A stretch of DNA of 64,000 bases from Nonomuraea guangzhouensis (GTDB taxonomy: Bacteria > Actinomycetota > Actinomycetes > Streptosporangiales > Streptosporangiaceae). How positions within the stretch are numbered: position 1 is the first letter of the stretch; every line of letters starts with the position of its first letter. The stretch covers positions 97,158 through 161,157 of the forward strand of contig NZ_JAHKRM010000033.1 of assembly GCF_019396345.1 (NCBI RefSeq). Reading direction: 5' to 3'. Both the position numbers and the translations under genes were made by a program. Under the pieces are notes generated by a model. That model did not search any database. It was not told the DNA's origin and was given only the letters and a program-made list of their open reading frames with translations. Of the stretch, positions 15,477 through 25,200 are shown in pieces.

Positions 15477-18400
15477 TCAGCGCCCCCTGCCCAGCTCGGT
15501 GAAGGTGTCGGACAGATGCCCGGCCAGCGACTCCATGTCCTCGCCGGCGAGGCCGCCGTGGTGGGCGACGTGGACGTACAGCGAATCTCCCCTGACGGCG
15601 CTGGAGACGGCGATCGGCACGTGTTCCAGGAGCGAGCGGTGCCGGACCATGAGAGGGGTGGCGCGGATCGACGCCGGACCGCCACCCAGGTCGATGGTGT
15701 CGCCGCCGCTCGCGGTGTGTTCGACCAGCACCTGCGGCTCGGGCAGGGCGCGGAGTCCGGCCACGGCGGGCGAGCGCGGGCTCAGGTGCCGCAGGATCCC
15801 GTATCCGACGCCGTCGTTGGGCACCGAGTCGAGGGTGTCCGTGACGGCTCCCATCGCGCCGCGTACGTCCGTGCCCCCGCCCACCGGAAGGAGCAGCGGA
15901 TAGCCGTTGGTGAACCAGCCGAGCGAGCGTGAGCGGTCCACCGGCCGGAACACGTTCGGCGTACCGTGGCCGACCGTCATGAGGTAGGCGTCTTCGCCGT
16001 CGCGCCAGCGGGCCCACGCGCAGGCCACCGCGCACAGCGCCGCCGCCCGACCGGCCGGCCCGCTCACCCTGAGCACCGGCGCGACCTGGCTGATGACGCG
16101 GGTGACCACGCCTGGCTCCGGGCGTTCGCCTTGCGCGGCGGCAAGCCCCTGGGTGGGCGCCACGTGGGACTCTCCGGCCGCCAGCACGGCCGTCCAGTAC
16201 GCCAGTTCGCCCGCGAGTTCGTCGGACTGCGCCATGGCCACCAGGTGCTTGGCCCAGTCGCGCCAGGCGGGCGGTCGCTGGGCGGGCTGCGGGCGCCCGG
16301 TCGCCGCGATGTCGGCCAGGGCCGCGTTCAAGTCCTCCAGGAGGGGGACGGCCGAGACGTGGTCGAAGGCGAAATGGTGGATCGCCAGCACGAGGATGCC
16401 CGCCCGGCTCGGCCCGCGGTCGTAGAAGCGCGCCCTGACCAGCGGACCCCGGCCGACGTCGAGACCGGCGATCAGCTCGTCCTTGTCGGCCTCCAGCACG
16501 GCCGGTTCCGCGCCCTCCGACGGCGGCAGGACCCTGGTGTCGAAGAGGTGAGCGGTCTCGGACGCCGCGCACTCCATCCACCAGCCCAGACTGTTGCGGC
16601 GCAGGCGGTAACGCAGCGGCTCGTGCAGCTCGACGAGGTGCTCCAGCGCCGTACGGAGTGCCCCGGCCCGCACGCCGGGCGCGATCTCCAGCACCTCCGC
16701 CGACACGAAGTCGGCCACGTCGCCGCCGGTGCTGTCCAGCATCCCGTGGATGAGCGGTGTCAGGGGGATCTTCTCGTCGGGGTAGGATTCGGGCACGGCG
16801 TTTCCCATCGCCGCCGTGGCGAGCGCCCTGGGAGTCTGATGCAGTAGTACGTCCTGCGGAGTGATCTCCAGTCCCGCCCTGGCGGCGCGGGCGGCGACGG
16901 CCACGCTCAGCACGGAGTCGCCGCCGAGCGTGAAGAACCCCACGTCGGACGGCATGTGCTCGCGGCCGAGCAGCTCGGCCATGATCTTCCCGAGGAGGCG
17001 CTCGGCCTCGCCGGACTCGCCGGCCCGGGCCTTCCCGTTGGTGGCCCCGGTCCTGACCGTGCTCATCGGTGTCTCCGTTCCCCTCAGTGTGGTGCGCTTC
17101 AGCGTGGTGCGGTCGAGCTTGCCGTTCGCCGTCGTGGGCAGCCGTTCGTGGCCGGCCACGCGCGTGGGCAGCAGGTGGTCCGGGAGATCACGCGCCGCCC
17201 ACGCGAGCAGCTCCGGCTCGGTCGGCGTCCTGTCGCCCGCTACGTGGGCGACCAGCCGGGGCCCGCCCGGCCCGTCCTCGGTGATCACCGCCGCCTGGGA
17301 GACCTGCGGGTGGGCGAGCAGCACCCGTTCGAGCTCGGCCGGTTCCACGCGATGGCCGCGGATCTGGACCTGGTCGTCGGCGCGCCCCAGGAACTCGATC
17401 GTCCCGTCCCCGCGCGGGCGGGCCAGGTCGCCGGTGCGGTACATGCGGGCGCCTGGCCGCGCGGCGAACGGGTCCGGCACGAACCGGGAGGCGGTGAGCG
17501 CGGGGCGGCCGTGGTAGCCGCGCCCGACGCCCGCGCCGCCCAGGCACAGCTCCCCCGCCTCTGTCCCCCGCACCGGGTGGCCCGCCTGATTCAGGATGTA
17601 CGCCGTGGTGCCGGTGATCGGGGTGCCGATGCCGGGCAGCGCGTCTCCGGTGGCGGCCACCTCCTCGCAGGTGGCGGTCACCGCGCACTCCGTGGGGCCG
17701 TACATGTTGAGCACACGGAACGGCACCCCGCGGGACGGGCGGACGCGCAGCCGATCTCCGCCGGTGACCAGGACCCGCAGGCTCGTCTCCGCCGGAACGG
17801 ATGGTTCGGCCAGGACCAGCTCCGCCATCGGCGCGGGGATGCCCGCCACCGTGATCCGCCGCTCGTCCATCCAGCGCGACACCGCCGCCGGCGTCTGCAG
17901 CGGGTCGCCGACGTGGATCGTGGCTCCGTGGTACAGAGCGGCGAGGATCTCCATGATCGCCGCGTCGAACCCCGGGGAGATCAGCTGGGCGACGCGGTCG
18001 GCCGGCGACAGGCCGGTCGTCTCGCCGTACCAGCGGAGGAGGTTGAGCAGCCCCCGATGCTCGACCGCGCAGCCGTGCGGGCGGCCGGTTGATCCAGAGG
18101 TGAAGGCGACATAGGCGAGGGCCTCCGGCGCGGCGGGGGCTCCCGGGGGCGCGGCGTCGGCGCACCCGGCGTCGGGCTCCTCGATCGTCAGCCGCTTGCC
18201 CGGCGCGGACCAGGGTGCGGCGTGGCCGTCGGTGAGCAGGACCGGCGCGTCGAGCTCGGTCAGGATCGACTCCAGACGCGCGGCCGGCGCCGCCGGGTCG
18301 AGCGGCGCGAAGGCGGCGCCCGCCTTGAGCACGGCGAGCCAGCCGATCACGAGCCCGGCGCCGCGTCTCGCGATGACCGGCACGATGCTCCCCGCTCCCA

Positions 18401-21400
18401 CCCCGGCCGCGACCAGCCGCCGAGCGAGCCGGTCGGCCCGCTCGTCGACCTCGCGGTAGGACCGGCCACCCGCGCCGGTGACCACGGCGGGATGATCGGG
18501 ACGCTCCGCCGCGTGCGCCTCGACCGCCGCACACACCGACCGGTCGTCTTCGCGCGCGGACCGCTCGCCGTTGCCGGGGCCGGGCCTGTGCCACCCGGGG
18601 ACCAGTTCGTCCACGCGCCTGTCGCCCTCGGCCACCGCGGCCGTCGCCACCTGCTGGAAGAGGTCCGCCAGCCGCCGCGCCGTGCCCCGATCGAACAGGT
18701 CGACGGCGTACTCCAGGTAGCCGGTCATCGCGTCCGGCTCCTCGTCGCTGACGCCGAAGGTGAGGTCCACCTTGCTGGTGCCCGGCGCGATGCCGGTGGC
18801 CGACTGCCCGTTCGACGGCGGCCCCAAGCCGGGGAGCGCGGCCGGGTGCGCCGGGGCGTTCTGGTACGAATAGCCCACGCTGAACAGAGGATGCCGGGCG
18901 GGATCCCGGCGCGGCGCGAGCTCGGCGACGATCCTGGAGAGCGGGACCTCCTCGTGATCGAGGGCGCCCGCGACGGTGTCCGCGCACCGCCGGACCAGGT
19001 CGCGCAGGCCGAGGTCACCGCGCACTCGGGTGCGGAACGGCAGCACGTTGTTGAAGTAGCCGATCATGTCGTGAGTGGCGGGGTTGACCCGGCCGGAGGT
19101 GGCGGCGCCCACCACCACGTCCTCCTGTCCCGTCCACAGGTACAACGCGACGTCGAGCACGGCGAGCATGGTGACGAACGTCGTCACCCCCTCCCGCCTG
19201 CTGAACGTCCTCAGCTGCTCGGTGAGCCGCGCGTCCAGCGTGAACTCGACGAGATCCCCGGCATGCGACTCCACCTGCCCGCGGGGCCGGTCGAGGGGCA
19301 GCTCGTGGAACGGCGCGTCCGCCAGCCGCGCACGCCAGTACGTCAGCCCCCGCACCAGCCGCTCGCCCGTCAACCGGGATCGCTGCCAGGCGGCGAAGTC
19401 GGCGTACTGGGCGGGCAGCGGGACCAGGTCCGGCGCCCGCCGGTGCAGGCGGGCGTCGTAGAGCTCGGCCAGGTCGGCGAAGAACACCGACGGGGACCAG
19501 CCGTCGAACACGATGTGATGCCAGGTGTACAGGAGCAGGTGGTCGTCACCGGCCAGCTCGACCAGGGTCGCGCGGAACAGCGGGCCCCGTCCCAGGTCGA
19601 AAGGCGTGCCGGCTTCCTCGCGCATGAGCGCCGCCGCCTGGCGCTCGCGCTCCTCCGCCGGGAGCGGGCGCAGGTCGATCACCTTCAGCCGGGGCATGGT
19701 GTCGGCCAGCGCGTACGGCACGCCGTCGTCGTCCGGTACACGGACGCGCAACACTTCATGCCGGTCGACCAGGTCGCGCAGCGCCCCCTCGAAGGCGGCC
19801 GGGTCCAGCGGCCCGTGGTAGCGCAGCGCTCCGGGGATGCTGTACAGCGAGCCGCCGGGGTTCAGCCGGTCCAGGTACCACAGCTGCTCCTGGTTGTAGG
19901 AGAGCGGCAGCCGCCCGCCGCGCGGCACCCGGGCTATCGCCCAGCCGGCGTCCCCGGGCGCGGTCGTGCGCCGATCCCGGACGACCGCGGCCAGCTCCCG
20001 CACTGTGCGGCGCTCGTACAGGTCGGCGAAGCCGAGGTGGACGCCGAAGCGCCGCTCCAGCTCGCGCAGCACGGTGATGCCCGCGATCGACGTCCCGCCG
20101 AGCTGGAAGTAGTCCGCCGCGGGCCCGAGGGGACCGCTCTTCAGCACCTCGGCCCAGATGGCCGCCACGTGCTCCTCGACGTCGTCTCCGGGCGGAAGCA
20201 GGGGTGGTGTGCGGGGCGGCCGGGTCCGGCAGGACACCGGCTCGAACGGATAGGTGGGCACCTCGACCCGGGGGATCCGCATGTCCGCGTAGTGGCGCTC
20301 CCAGTCGATGGCCGCTCCCAGCTCATACAGCCTGCCGAGCGCGGCGAGCACTCCCTCCGCCGGCGGATCGACCATCGGCAGCTCCGGAGCCAGCCGCGAG
20401 ATCTCCCGGGTCAGCGTGCCCGGCGCCATGGCGAGGAGCACGGCGTTGTCCCTGGTGAAGCCGCGTACGGCGCGCTCCAGCCCGGCCGCGTCGACCGCGT
20501 CGGTGAGCGGCGAACCGGCCGCCTCGCGCATCGCCTCGGCCGCGGGGAGCCGACCGCGCGCCACGCGGACGACCAGGTTGCCCACCCCCGAGCCGGCCAG
20601 CCCGGATTCCGTCAGACCGAGCGAGCGAAGCAGCCGGTAGAGGGCGTGCTGCCGGGCGAACAGGCGACCGCCGGGCGCTTCGCCGGCCGCGGCGGGCAGG
20701 GCGGGGAAGTCCGTACGCAGGCCGGCCCAGGCGGCGTCCTCGACCTGACCATCACCGGGGAACAGCATGACGACCGGCACGTCCCTGGCCACCGCCCGAT
20801 CGGGGAGCCGCGCCGTGCTCAGCGCCGCGAGCAGGCCCGCCTTGTCGCGTGCCGTGCCCGCCCAGCGGTACGGGTGGTCGTCGCGGCCCCGGTTGAGCGC
20901 GTGCGCCACCTCGGGCAGTCCGTGCTCGGTTTTCCGCAGGAAGTCGGTCAGCTGCTGGATGCGGCGTTCGAGCGCGGCGCGTGACACCGCCGAGACGGTG
21001 ACGAGGTGAACAGGGCCTTCCCGCGGCGGGGCGGCGGGCTCCGGCGGCTGCTCCACGACCGCGTGCACGTTCGTGCCGGTGATCCCGTACGAGCTGAGCC
21101 CGGCCCGGCGCGGCCCCGGCCAGGGACGCGCGCGGGTGCTCACCCGTACCGTGTCGGTGTCCGCGAGCAGCGCGTTGGGGGTCTCGAAGCGCGGGGTGGG
21201 GTAGAGCGCGCCGTACCGCAGACCGGCGATCGCCTTGAACAGGCCGGCGATGCCGGAGGCGTGGTCCAGGTGTCCGATGTTGGCCTTCACCGTGCCGATC
21301 TCCAGCGGCGCCACCCCGGTGAAGGTCCGCAGCAACCCGTCCACCTCGACCAGGTCGCCCAGCTCCGTCCCCGAGCCGTGGCATTCGACGAAGCCGATCG

Positions 21401-22244
21401 TGGCCGGTTCGATGCCCGAGTCCCGCCAGGCGGCGCGGATCACGTCCGCCTGGGCCCGCCGGCTCGGGGCGCTCATGCTGGTGGCGCGGGAGCCGTTCTG
21501 GTTCACCGCGACGCCGCGCAGCACCGCGTGGATGACGTCGCGGTCGGTCAGCGCGTCGCTCAGGCGCTTCAGGACGACGAACCCGCCTCCCTCGCCGCCC
21601 ACGGTGCCGTTGGCCGTGGCGTCGAACGGGCGGCACACCCCGTCGGGCGACTCGACCCCGCGCAGGGCGTCACCCGGCTCTGCCTGGTGGACGCCGATCC
21701 CTCCGGCGATGGCCAGATCGGCCCGTCCGTCACGCAGCTTGTCCACGGCGAGCGCGAGCGCGGCCAGGCTGCCGCTGCAGGCGGTGTCCACGACCAGGGC
21801 CGGGCCCGTGAGGTCGAACACGTAGGCGATGCGTGCCGCCGCGGCCGCCGGCATCGTTCCCAAGATCGCATGCGGGTCGTCGGGGGGTGGGCAGTCCCGG
21901 CTCGACGCGCTGACGATCACCGCGGTGTTCGATCCGCGTAAGGCCGCCGGCGCGTAGCCGGCGTTCTCGATCGCGCGGTGGACGAGGGGCAGGCCGAGCC
22001 GCTGGCCCGGGTCCATCGCCTCGGCCTCGCCCAGCGAGATCCCGAAGAAGGCGTGGTCGAACAGGTCGACGCGGTCCAGGTAACCGCCGTCGGGATGGCC
22101 GTCCGCGGTCGCCTGGACCCGGAGGGGTCCCGGCGGGCCGATATTGATCCGCCCGTGCCAGAGGTTCTCGTGCAGGGATCGCAGGTCGTCCGCGCCGGGC
22201 AGGGCGAGCGCCAGCCCGATGACGGCCACAGGCTCCCGTCCCAT
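15477..22244 (-). CDS. Hybrid PKS/NRPS megasynthase: KS-[AT remnant]-T-C-A-T-E-like
   Basis: A 2,255-residue protein. KS at residues 4-395 keeps Cys (VDTACSGS), His (ECHGSGT) and His (KANIGH). Residues of about 485-668 are a shrunken AT (FPGDGQ start, PTYPFEP end) in which the GHSxG serine motif reads GSGVG. Carrier 1 has GGTS near 718. C (780-1210) has HHIVFDGWS. A (1225-1735) has FTSGSTGRPHG and NGKLD; my specificity residues read DAMGVGMVT, which I cannot assign. Carrier 2 has GGDS near 1775. The C-terminal domain (1815-2255) is epimerase-like (SLGWFTNGYPLLL, GYGILRHL) but with HHFAFDH and VGHG for EGHGR. No thioesterase. The ATG at 22244 follows GGGAGG, 13 bases after the upstream NRPS. 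The missing AT activity fits supply from the FkbHIJK acyl-ACP encoded downstream. A TTA codon is at 21939-21941. Confidence 0.93.
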   Translation of the reverse strand: MGREPVAVIGLALALPGADDLRSLHENLWHGRINIGPPGPLRVQATADGHPDGGYLDRVDLFDHAFFGISLGEAEAMDPGQRLGLPLVHRAIENAGYAPAALRGSNTAVIVSASSRDCPPPDDPHAILGTMPAAAAARIAYVFDLTGPALVVDTACSGSLAALALAVDKLRDGRADLAIAGGIGVHQAEPGDALRGVESPDGVCRPFDATANGTVGGEGGGFVVLKRLSDALTDRDVIHAVLRGVAVNQNGSRATSMSAPSRRAQADVIRAAWRDSGIEPATIGFVECHGSGTELGDLVEVDGLLRTFTGVAPLEIGTVKANIGHLDHASGIAGLFKAIAGLRYGALYPTPRFETPNALLADTDTVRVSTRARPWPGPRRAGLSSYGITGTNVHAVVEQPPEPAAPPREGPVHLVTVSAVSRAALERRIQQLTDFLRKTEHGLPEVAHALNRGRDDHPYRWAGTARDKAGLLAALSTARLPDRAVARDVPVVMLFPGDGQVEDAAWAGLRTDFPALPAAAGEAPGGRLFARQHALYRLLRSLGLTESGLAGSGVGNLVVRVARGRLPAAEAMREAAGSPLTDAVDAAGLERAVRGFTRDNAVLLAMAPGTLTREISRLAPELPMVDPPAEGVLAALGRLYELGAAIDWERHYADMRIPRVEVPTYPFEPVSCRTRPPRTPPLLPPGDDVEEHVAAIWAEVLKSGPLGPAADYFQLGGTSIAGITVLRELERRFGVHLGFADLYERRTVRELAAVVRDRRTTAPGDAGWAIARVPRGGRLPLSYNQEQLWYLDRLNPGGSLYSIPGALRYHGPLDPAAFEGALRDLVDRHEVLRVRVPDDDGVPYALADTMPRLKVIDLRPLPAEERERQAAALMREEAGTPFDLGRGPLFRATLVELAGDDHLLLYTWHHIVFDGWSPSVFFADLAELYDARLHRRAPDLVPLPAQYADFAAWQRSRLTGERLVRGLTYWRARLADAPFHELPLDRPRGQVESHAGDLVEFTLDARLTEQLRTFSRREGVTTFVTMLAVLDVALYLWTGQEDVVVGAATSGRVNPATHDMIGYFNNVLPFRTRVRGDLGLRDLVRRCADTVAGALDHEEVPLSRIVAELAPRRDPARHPLFSVGYSYQNAPAHPAALPGLGPPSNGQSATGIAPGTSKVDLTFGVSDEEPDAMTGYLEYAVDLFDRGTARRLADLFQQVATAAVAEGDRRVDELVPGWHRPGPGNGERSAREDDRSVCAAVEAHAAERPDHPAVVTGAGGRSYREVDERADRLARRLVAAGVGAGSIVPVIARRGAGLVIGWLAVLKAGAAFAPLDPAAPAARLESILTELDAPVLLTDGHAAPWSAPGKRLTIEEPDAGCADAAPPGAPAAPEALAYVAFTSGSTGRPHGCAVEHRGLLNLLRWYGETTGLSPADRVAQLISPGFDAAIMEILAALYHGATIHVGDPLQTPAAVSRWMDERRITVAGIPAPMAELVLAEPSVPAETSLRVLVTGGDRLRVRPSRGVPFRVLNMYGPTECAVTATCEEVAATGDALPGIGTPITGTTAYILNQAGHPVRGTEAGELCLGGAGVGRGYHGRPALTASRFVPDPFAARPGARMYRTGDLARPRGDGTIEFLGRADDQVQIRGHRVEPAELERVLLAHPQVSQAAVITEDGPGGPRLVAHVAGDRTPTEPELLAWAARDLPDHLLPTRVAGHERLPTTANGKLDRTTLKRTTLRGTETPMSTVRTGATNGKARAGESGEAERLLGKIMAELLGREHMPSDVGFFTLGGDSVLSVAVAARAARAGLEITPQDVLLHQTPRALATAAMGNAVPESYPDEKIPLTPLIHGMLDSTGGDVADFVSAEVLEIAPGVRAGALRTALEHLVELHEPLRYRLRRNSLGWWMECAASETAHLFDTRVLPPSEGAEPAVLEADKDELIAGLDVGRGPLVRARFYDRGPSRAGILVLAIHHFAFDHVSAVPLLEDLNAALADIAATGRPQPAQRPPAWRDWAKHLVAMAQSDELAGELAYWTAVLAAGESHVAPTQGLAAAQGERPEPGVVTRVISQVAPVLRVSGPAGRAAALCAVACAWARWRDGEDAYLMTVGHGTPNVFRPVDRSRSLGWFTNGYPLLLPVGGGTDVRGAMGAVTDTLDSVPNDGVGYGILRHLSPRSPAVAGLRALPEPQVLVEHTASGGDTIDLGGGPASIRATPLMVRHRSLLEHVPIAVSSAVRGDSLYVHVAHHGGLAGEDMESLAGHLSDTFTELGRGR
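20240..20790 (-). other. Vestigial acyltransferase domain inside the PKS module
   Basis: Between KS and the first carrier the coding sequence keeps recognisable AT edges, FPGDGQ (normally FPGQG) and the post-AT PTYPFEP, but only about 180 residues instead of about 300. The nucleophile elbow GHSxG is GSGVGN, so the catalytic Ser is gone, and the malonyl-binding blocks after it cannot be found. The frame is intact, so this is domain decay rather than a frameshift. Confidence 0.75.
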
Positions 22245-22257
22245 AGCGCCTCCCGTC

Positions 22258-25200
22258 TCAAAGCTCGTGGTCCCCGGCCGGGTCGGCACGGCGTCCTCCG
22301 ATCAACCTGGCCATGGCCTCGATGGTGGAGTGCTCCAGCAGGTCCGAGACCGGGACCTCGGTCCCCGCCACTTCGCTCAGGCGGCCGCTGAGCCGTACGA
22401 GCGTGAGGGAGGAGCCGCCGCACTCGAAGAACTTCCGGCGGACGTCCGGCCGCCCGTCCCCGCCGAGGATCTCCGTCCAGAGCCCGGCGACCACGTGCTC
22501 GGCGTCGGTCCTGGGCAGCGCCCGGGGCTCGGCCGGGCCGAGCCCCGGTTCGGGCAGCGCGCGGCGGTCGATCTTGCCGTTCCTGGTCAGGGGCAGCCGA
22601 TCGAGCCACACGAACTGCGACGGAACCAGCTGACCCGGCAGCCCGGCGCGAAGGTGGTCGCGCAGCTCACCGTCGTCCGGGGCCGGTGACCGTCCCGGCA
22701 CCAGGTACGCGATGAGCCGCCTGGCCGCGCCGTCGCCGTACGCGGCCACGACGGCCTGGGCGACCGCGGCGTGCCGGGACAGTGCCCCCTCGACCTCGCC
22801 TGGTTCGACGCGGAAACCACGCACCTTGACCTGGTCGTCGGCCCGGCCGACGAAGTGCAGTTCGCCGTCGGACGACCAGCGGACCAGGTCGCCCGTCCGG
22901 TACATGCGCGCTCCCGGCTCGCCGAACGGGCAGGCGACGAACCGCTCCGCGGTCAGGGCGGACCGGCCGTGGTAGCCCCTGGCCAGGCCGGGACCGGAGA
23001 CGAACAACTCACCCGGCACCCCCACGGGCGCCGGACGCAGCTCACGGTCGAGCACGTACACCTGGCGACCGGCGATCGCCCGTCCGATGGGCACCGGACC
23101 GCGGCCGGACAGCGGCTCGCTCATGGTCGCGCACACGGTCGTCTCCGTCGGCCCGTAGGCGTTGACCATCCGGTGGCGCGTGGCCCACTCTCCGGCCAGC
23201 TCCGGCGGGCACGCCTCGCCCGCGACGACCACCCGGACGTCCTGGGGCAGGCAGCCCGGCCGCAGCAGCGCCAGCAGGGCGGGCGGCACGGTCAGGTGGG
23301 TCACCCCGGCGTCGGCGACCAGCTCCGACAGCCGCGCGCCGGGCAGCAGCCGCTCGGGCGGGGCCATCACCAGGGTCGCTCCGGTGAGGAGCGCCATGCT
23401 CAGCTCCCAGAACGCGGCGTCGAAGCTCGGCGAGGCGAACTGCAGCACACGGCTGCCGGGGCCCGCGCCCAAGGCCTGGTAGGTTTCGAGCAGGCCGGCC
23501 ATCCCGGCGTGGGTGACGACCACGCCCTTCGGCCGCCCGGTCGAGCCGGAGGTGTAGATCACGTAGGCCGCGCCGCCGGGGCGCACCGGGGTTCGCGGAG
23601 GGTGGGCGGGTGCCTGTTCGATCAACGGGCCGTCCCGGTCCAGGCACACCACCGGGACCACCTGATCCAGACAGTCGGCGTCGGTGATCAGCAGTGCCGC
23701 ACCGGAGTCCCGGAGCATCCAGCGGAGCCGCTCGGCGGGGTAGGCGAGGTCCAGCGGGAGGTAGGCGCCGCCCGCCTTCAGGACGCCGAGTACGGCGACG
23801 GCGAGGTTCACGCCGCGTCGCAGCGCGAGGCCCACGGTCACCTCCGGGCCCACACCCTGCCGGGCCAGGTGGTGCGCCAGCTTGTCGGATCGCCGGTCCA
23901 GCTCGGCGTAGGTCAGGCTCTGGTCCTCGAACAGCACCGCCGCCGCTGCCGGCGCGTTCCGCACCTGCCTGGCGAACAGCTCGGTCGCGCACACCGGCGC
24001 CTCCGGCGTGGCTCGCGGGCGGGTCCAGGTGTCGGTCAAGGTCCGGTGCTCCCCCGGGTTCAGCAGGTCCACCAGGGACAGGGGCCGCTCCGGATCCGCG
24101 ATCAACTCGCCGATCAGCGCGCGCAGATGCGCCGCCAGCCGTCGCGCGGTGCCGTCGTCGAAGAGGCAGGGGTCGTAGCAGAGCCGCATCACCAGGTCGC
24201 CCTCGGTATGGCACACCAGGCCGAGCGGGTAGTTCGTGGTGTTGTCCGCGTCGGCGTGCACGACGCGGAGCCCGCCCCCGCTCAGCGCGAGCGGATCAGC
24301 GGGCAGGTTGTCGAACGCGACGGCCGTGTCGAACAGTGCGACCCCCGGGGGCAGTCCACTGTTCTCCTGGTGCCACGACGGCGGAAGGTGGCCGAACGCG
24401 GCCGCCGCCGTCTGCCGGTCCTGGATCGACCGCAGCCACACCGCCACCGGAGCGCCGCCGTCCACGCGCACCCTGACGGGCAGAGTGTTGATCATGAGGC
24501 CCACGATCGCGTCGGCGCCCGGCAGTTCGGCGGGTCTGGCCGCCGCCGTCGCTCCGAAGACCACGTCGTCGACGCCTTCTCCGTAACGGGACAGCAGCAG
24601 CGCCCACGCGGCCCGGACGATGGTGTTGAGGGTCAGCCGGTGCCGCCGCGCGAAGACCCGCGCCTCCTCGTACCGATCCGCCCCCAGCCGGACCGTGACG
24701 TCCCTGACCGACCGCACGGTGCGCCCCGGGACCGGCGGCCGGTCGCACGGCAGCGGCGTCGGGGAGTCGAACCCCGCCATGACGGCGCGCCAGTACTCCA
24801 TCGCGCCGCTCTGGTCGTGGCCGCCCAGCCAGTCGGCGTAGGCACGGAAGGCCGGAGCGGGCGTGGCGTCCGGCTGACCGCCCGCGGAGATCGCGCCGTA
24901 GGCGGTCAGGACCTCGGACAGGACCTGGGACAGGCTCCAGCCGTCGACGAAGAGGTGATGCGTGCTCCACACCACCCGGACGCGACGGTCTGACAGGCGT
25001 TCCATGGCCAGCCGCGTCCGCGGGGAAGCGCGCAGGTCGCCGCCGATCGCCGCGCCCGCCCCGTTGAGATAGGCGATGGGGAGGGTGAACGCCCGGTGCA
25101 CCGCCTGAACTGGCTCGTCGTACCCCTCCCAGTGGGCCGTGCTGCGCAGGGCCGGGTGACGGTCCACGACATGCTGCCAGGCCCGGCCGAGCGCCCGCAC

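Noticed and set aside
18222..20984. 920-codon plus-strand frame inside the PKS/NRPS gene
   Set aside because: Antisense shadow of condensation and adenylation domains; no ribosome site and no recognisable fold.
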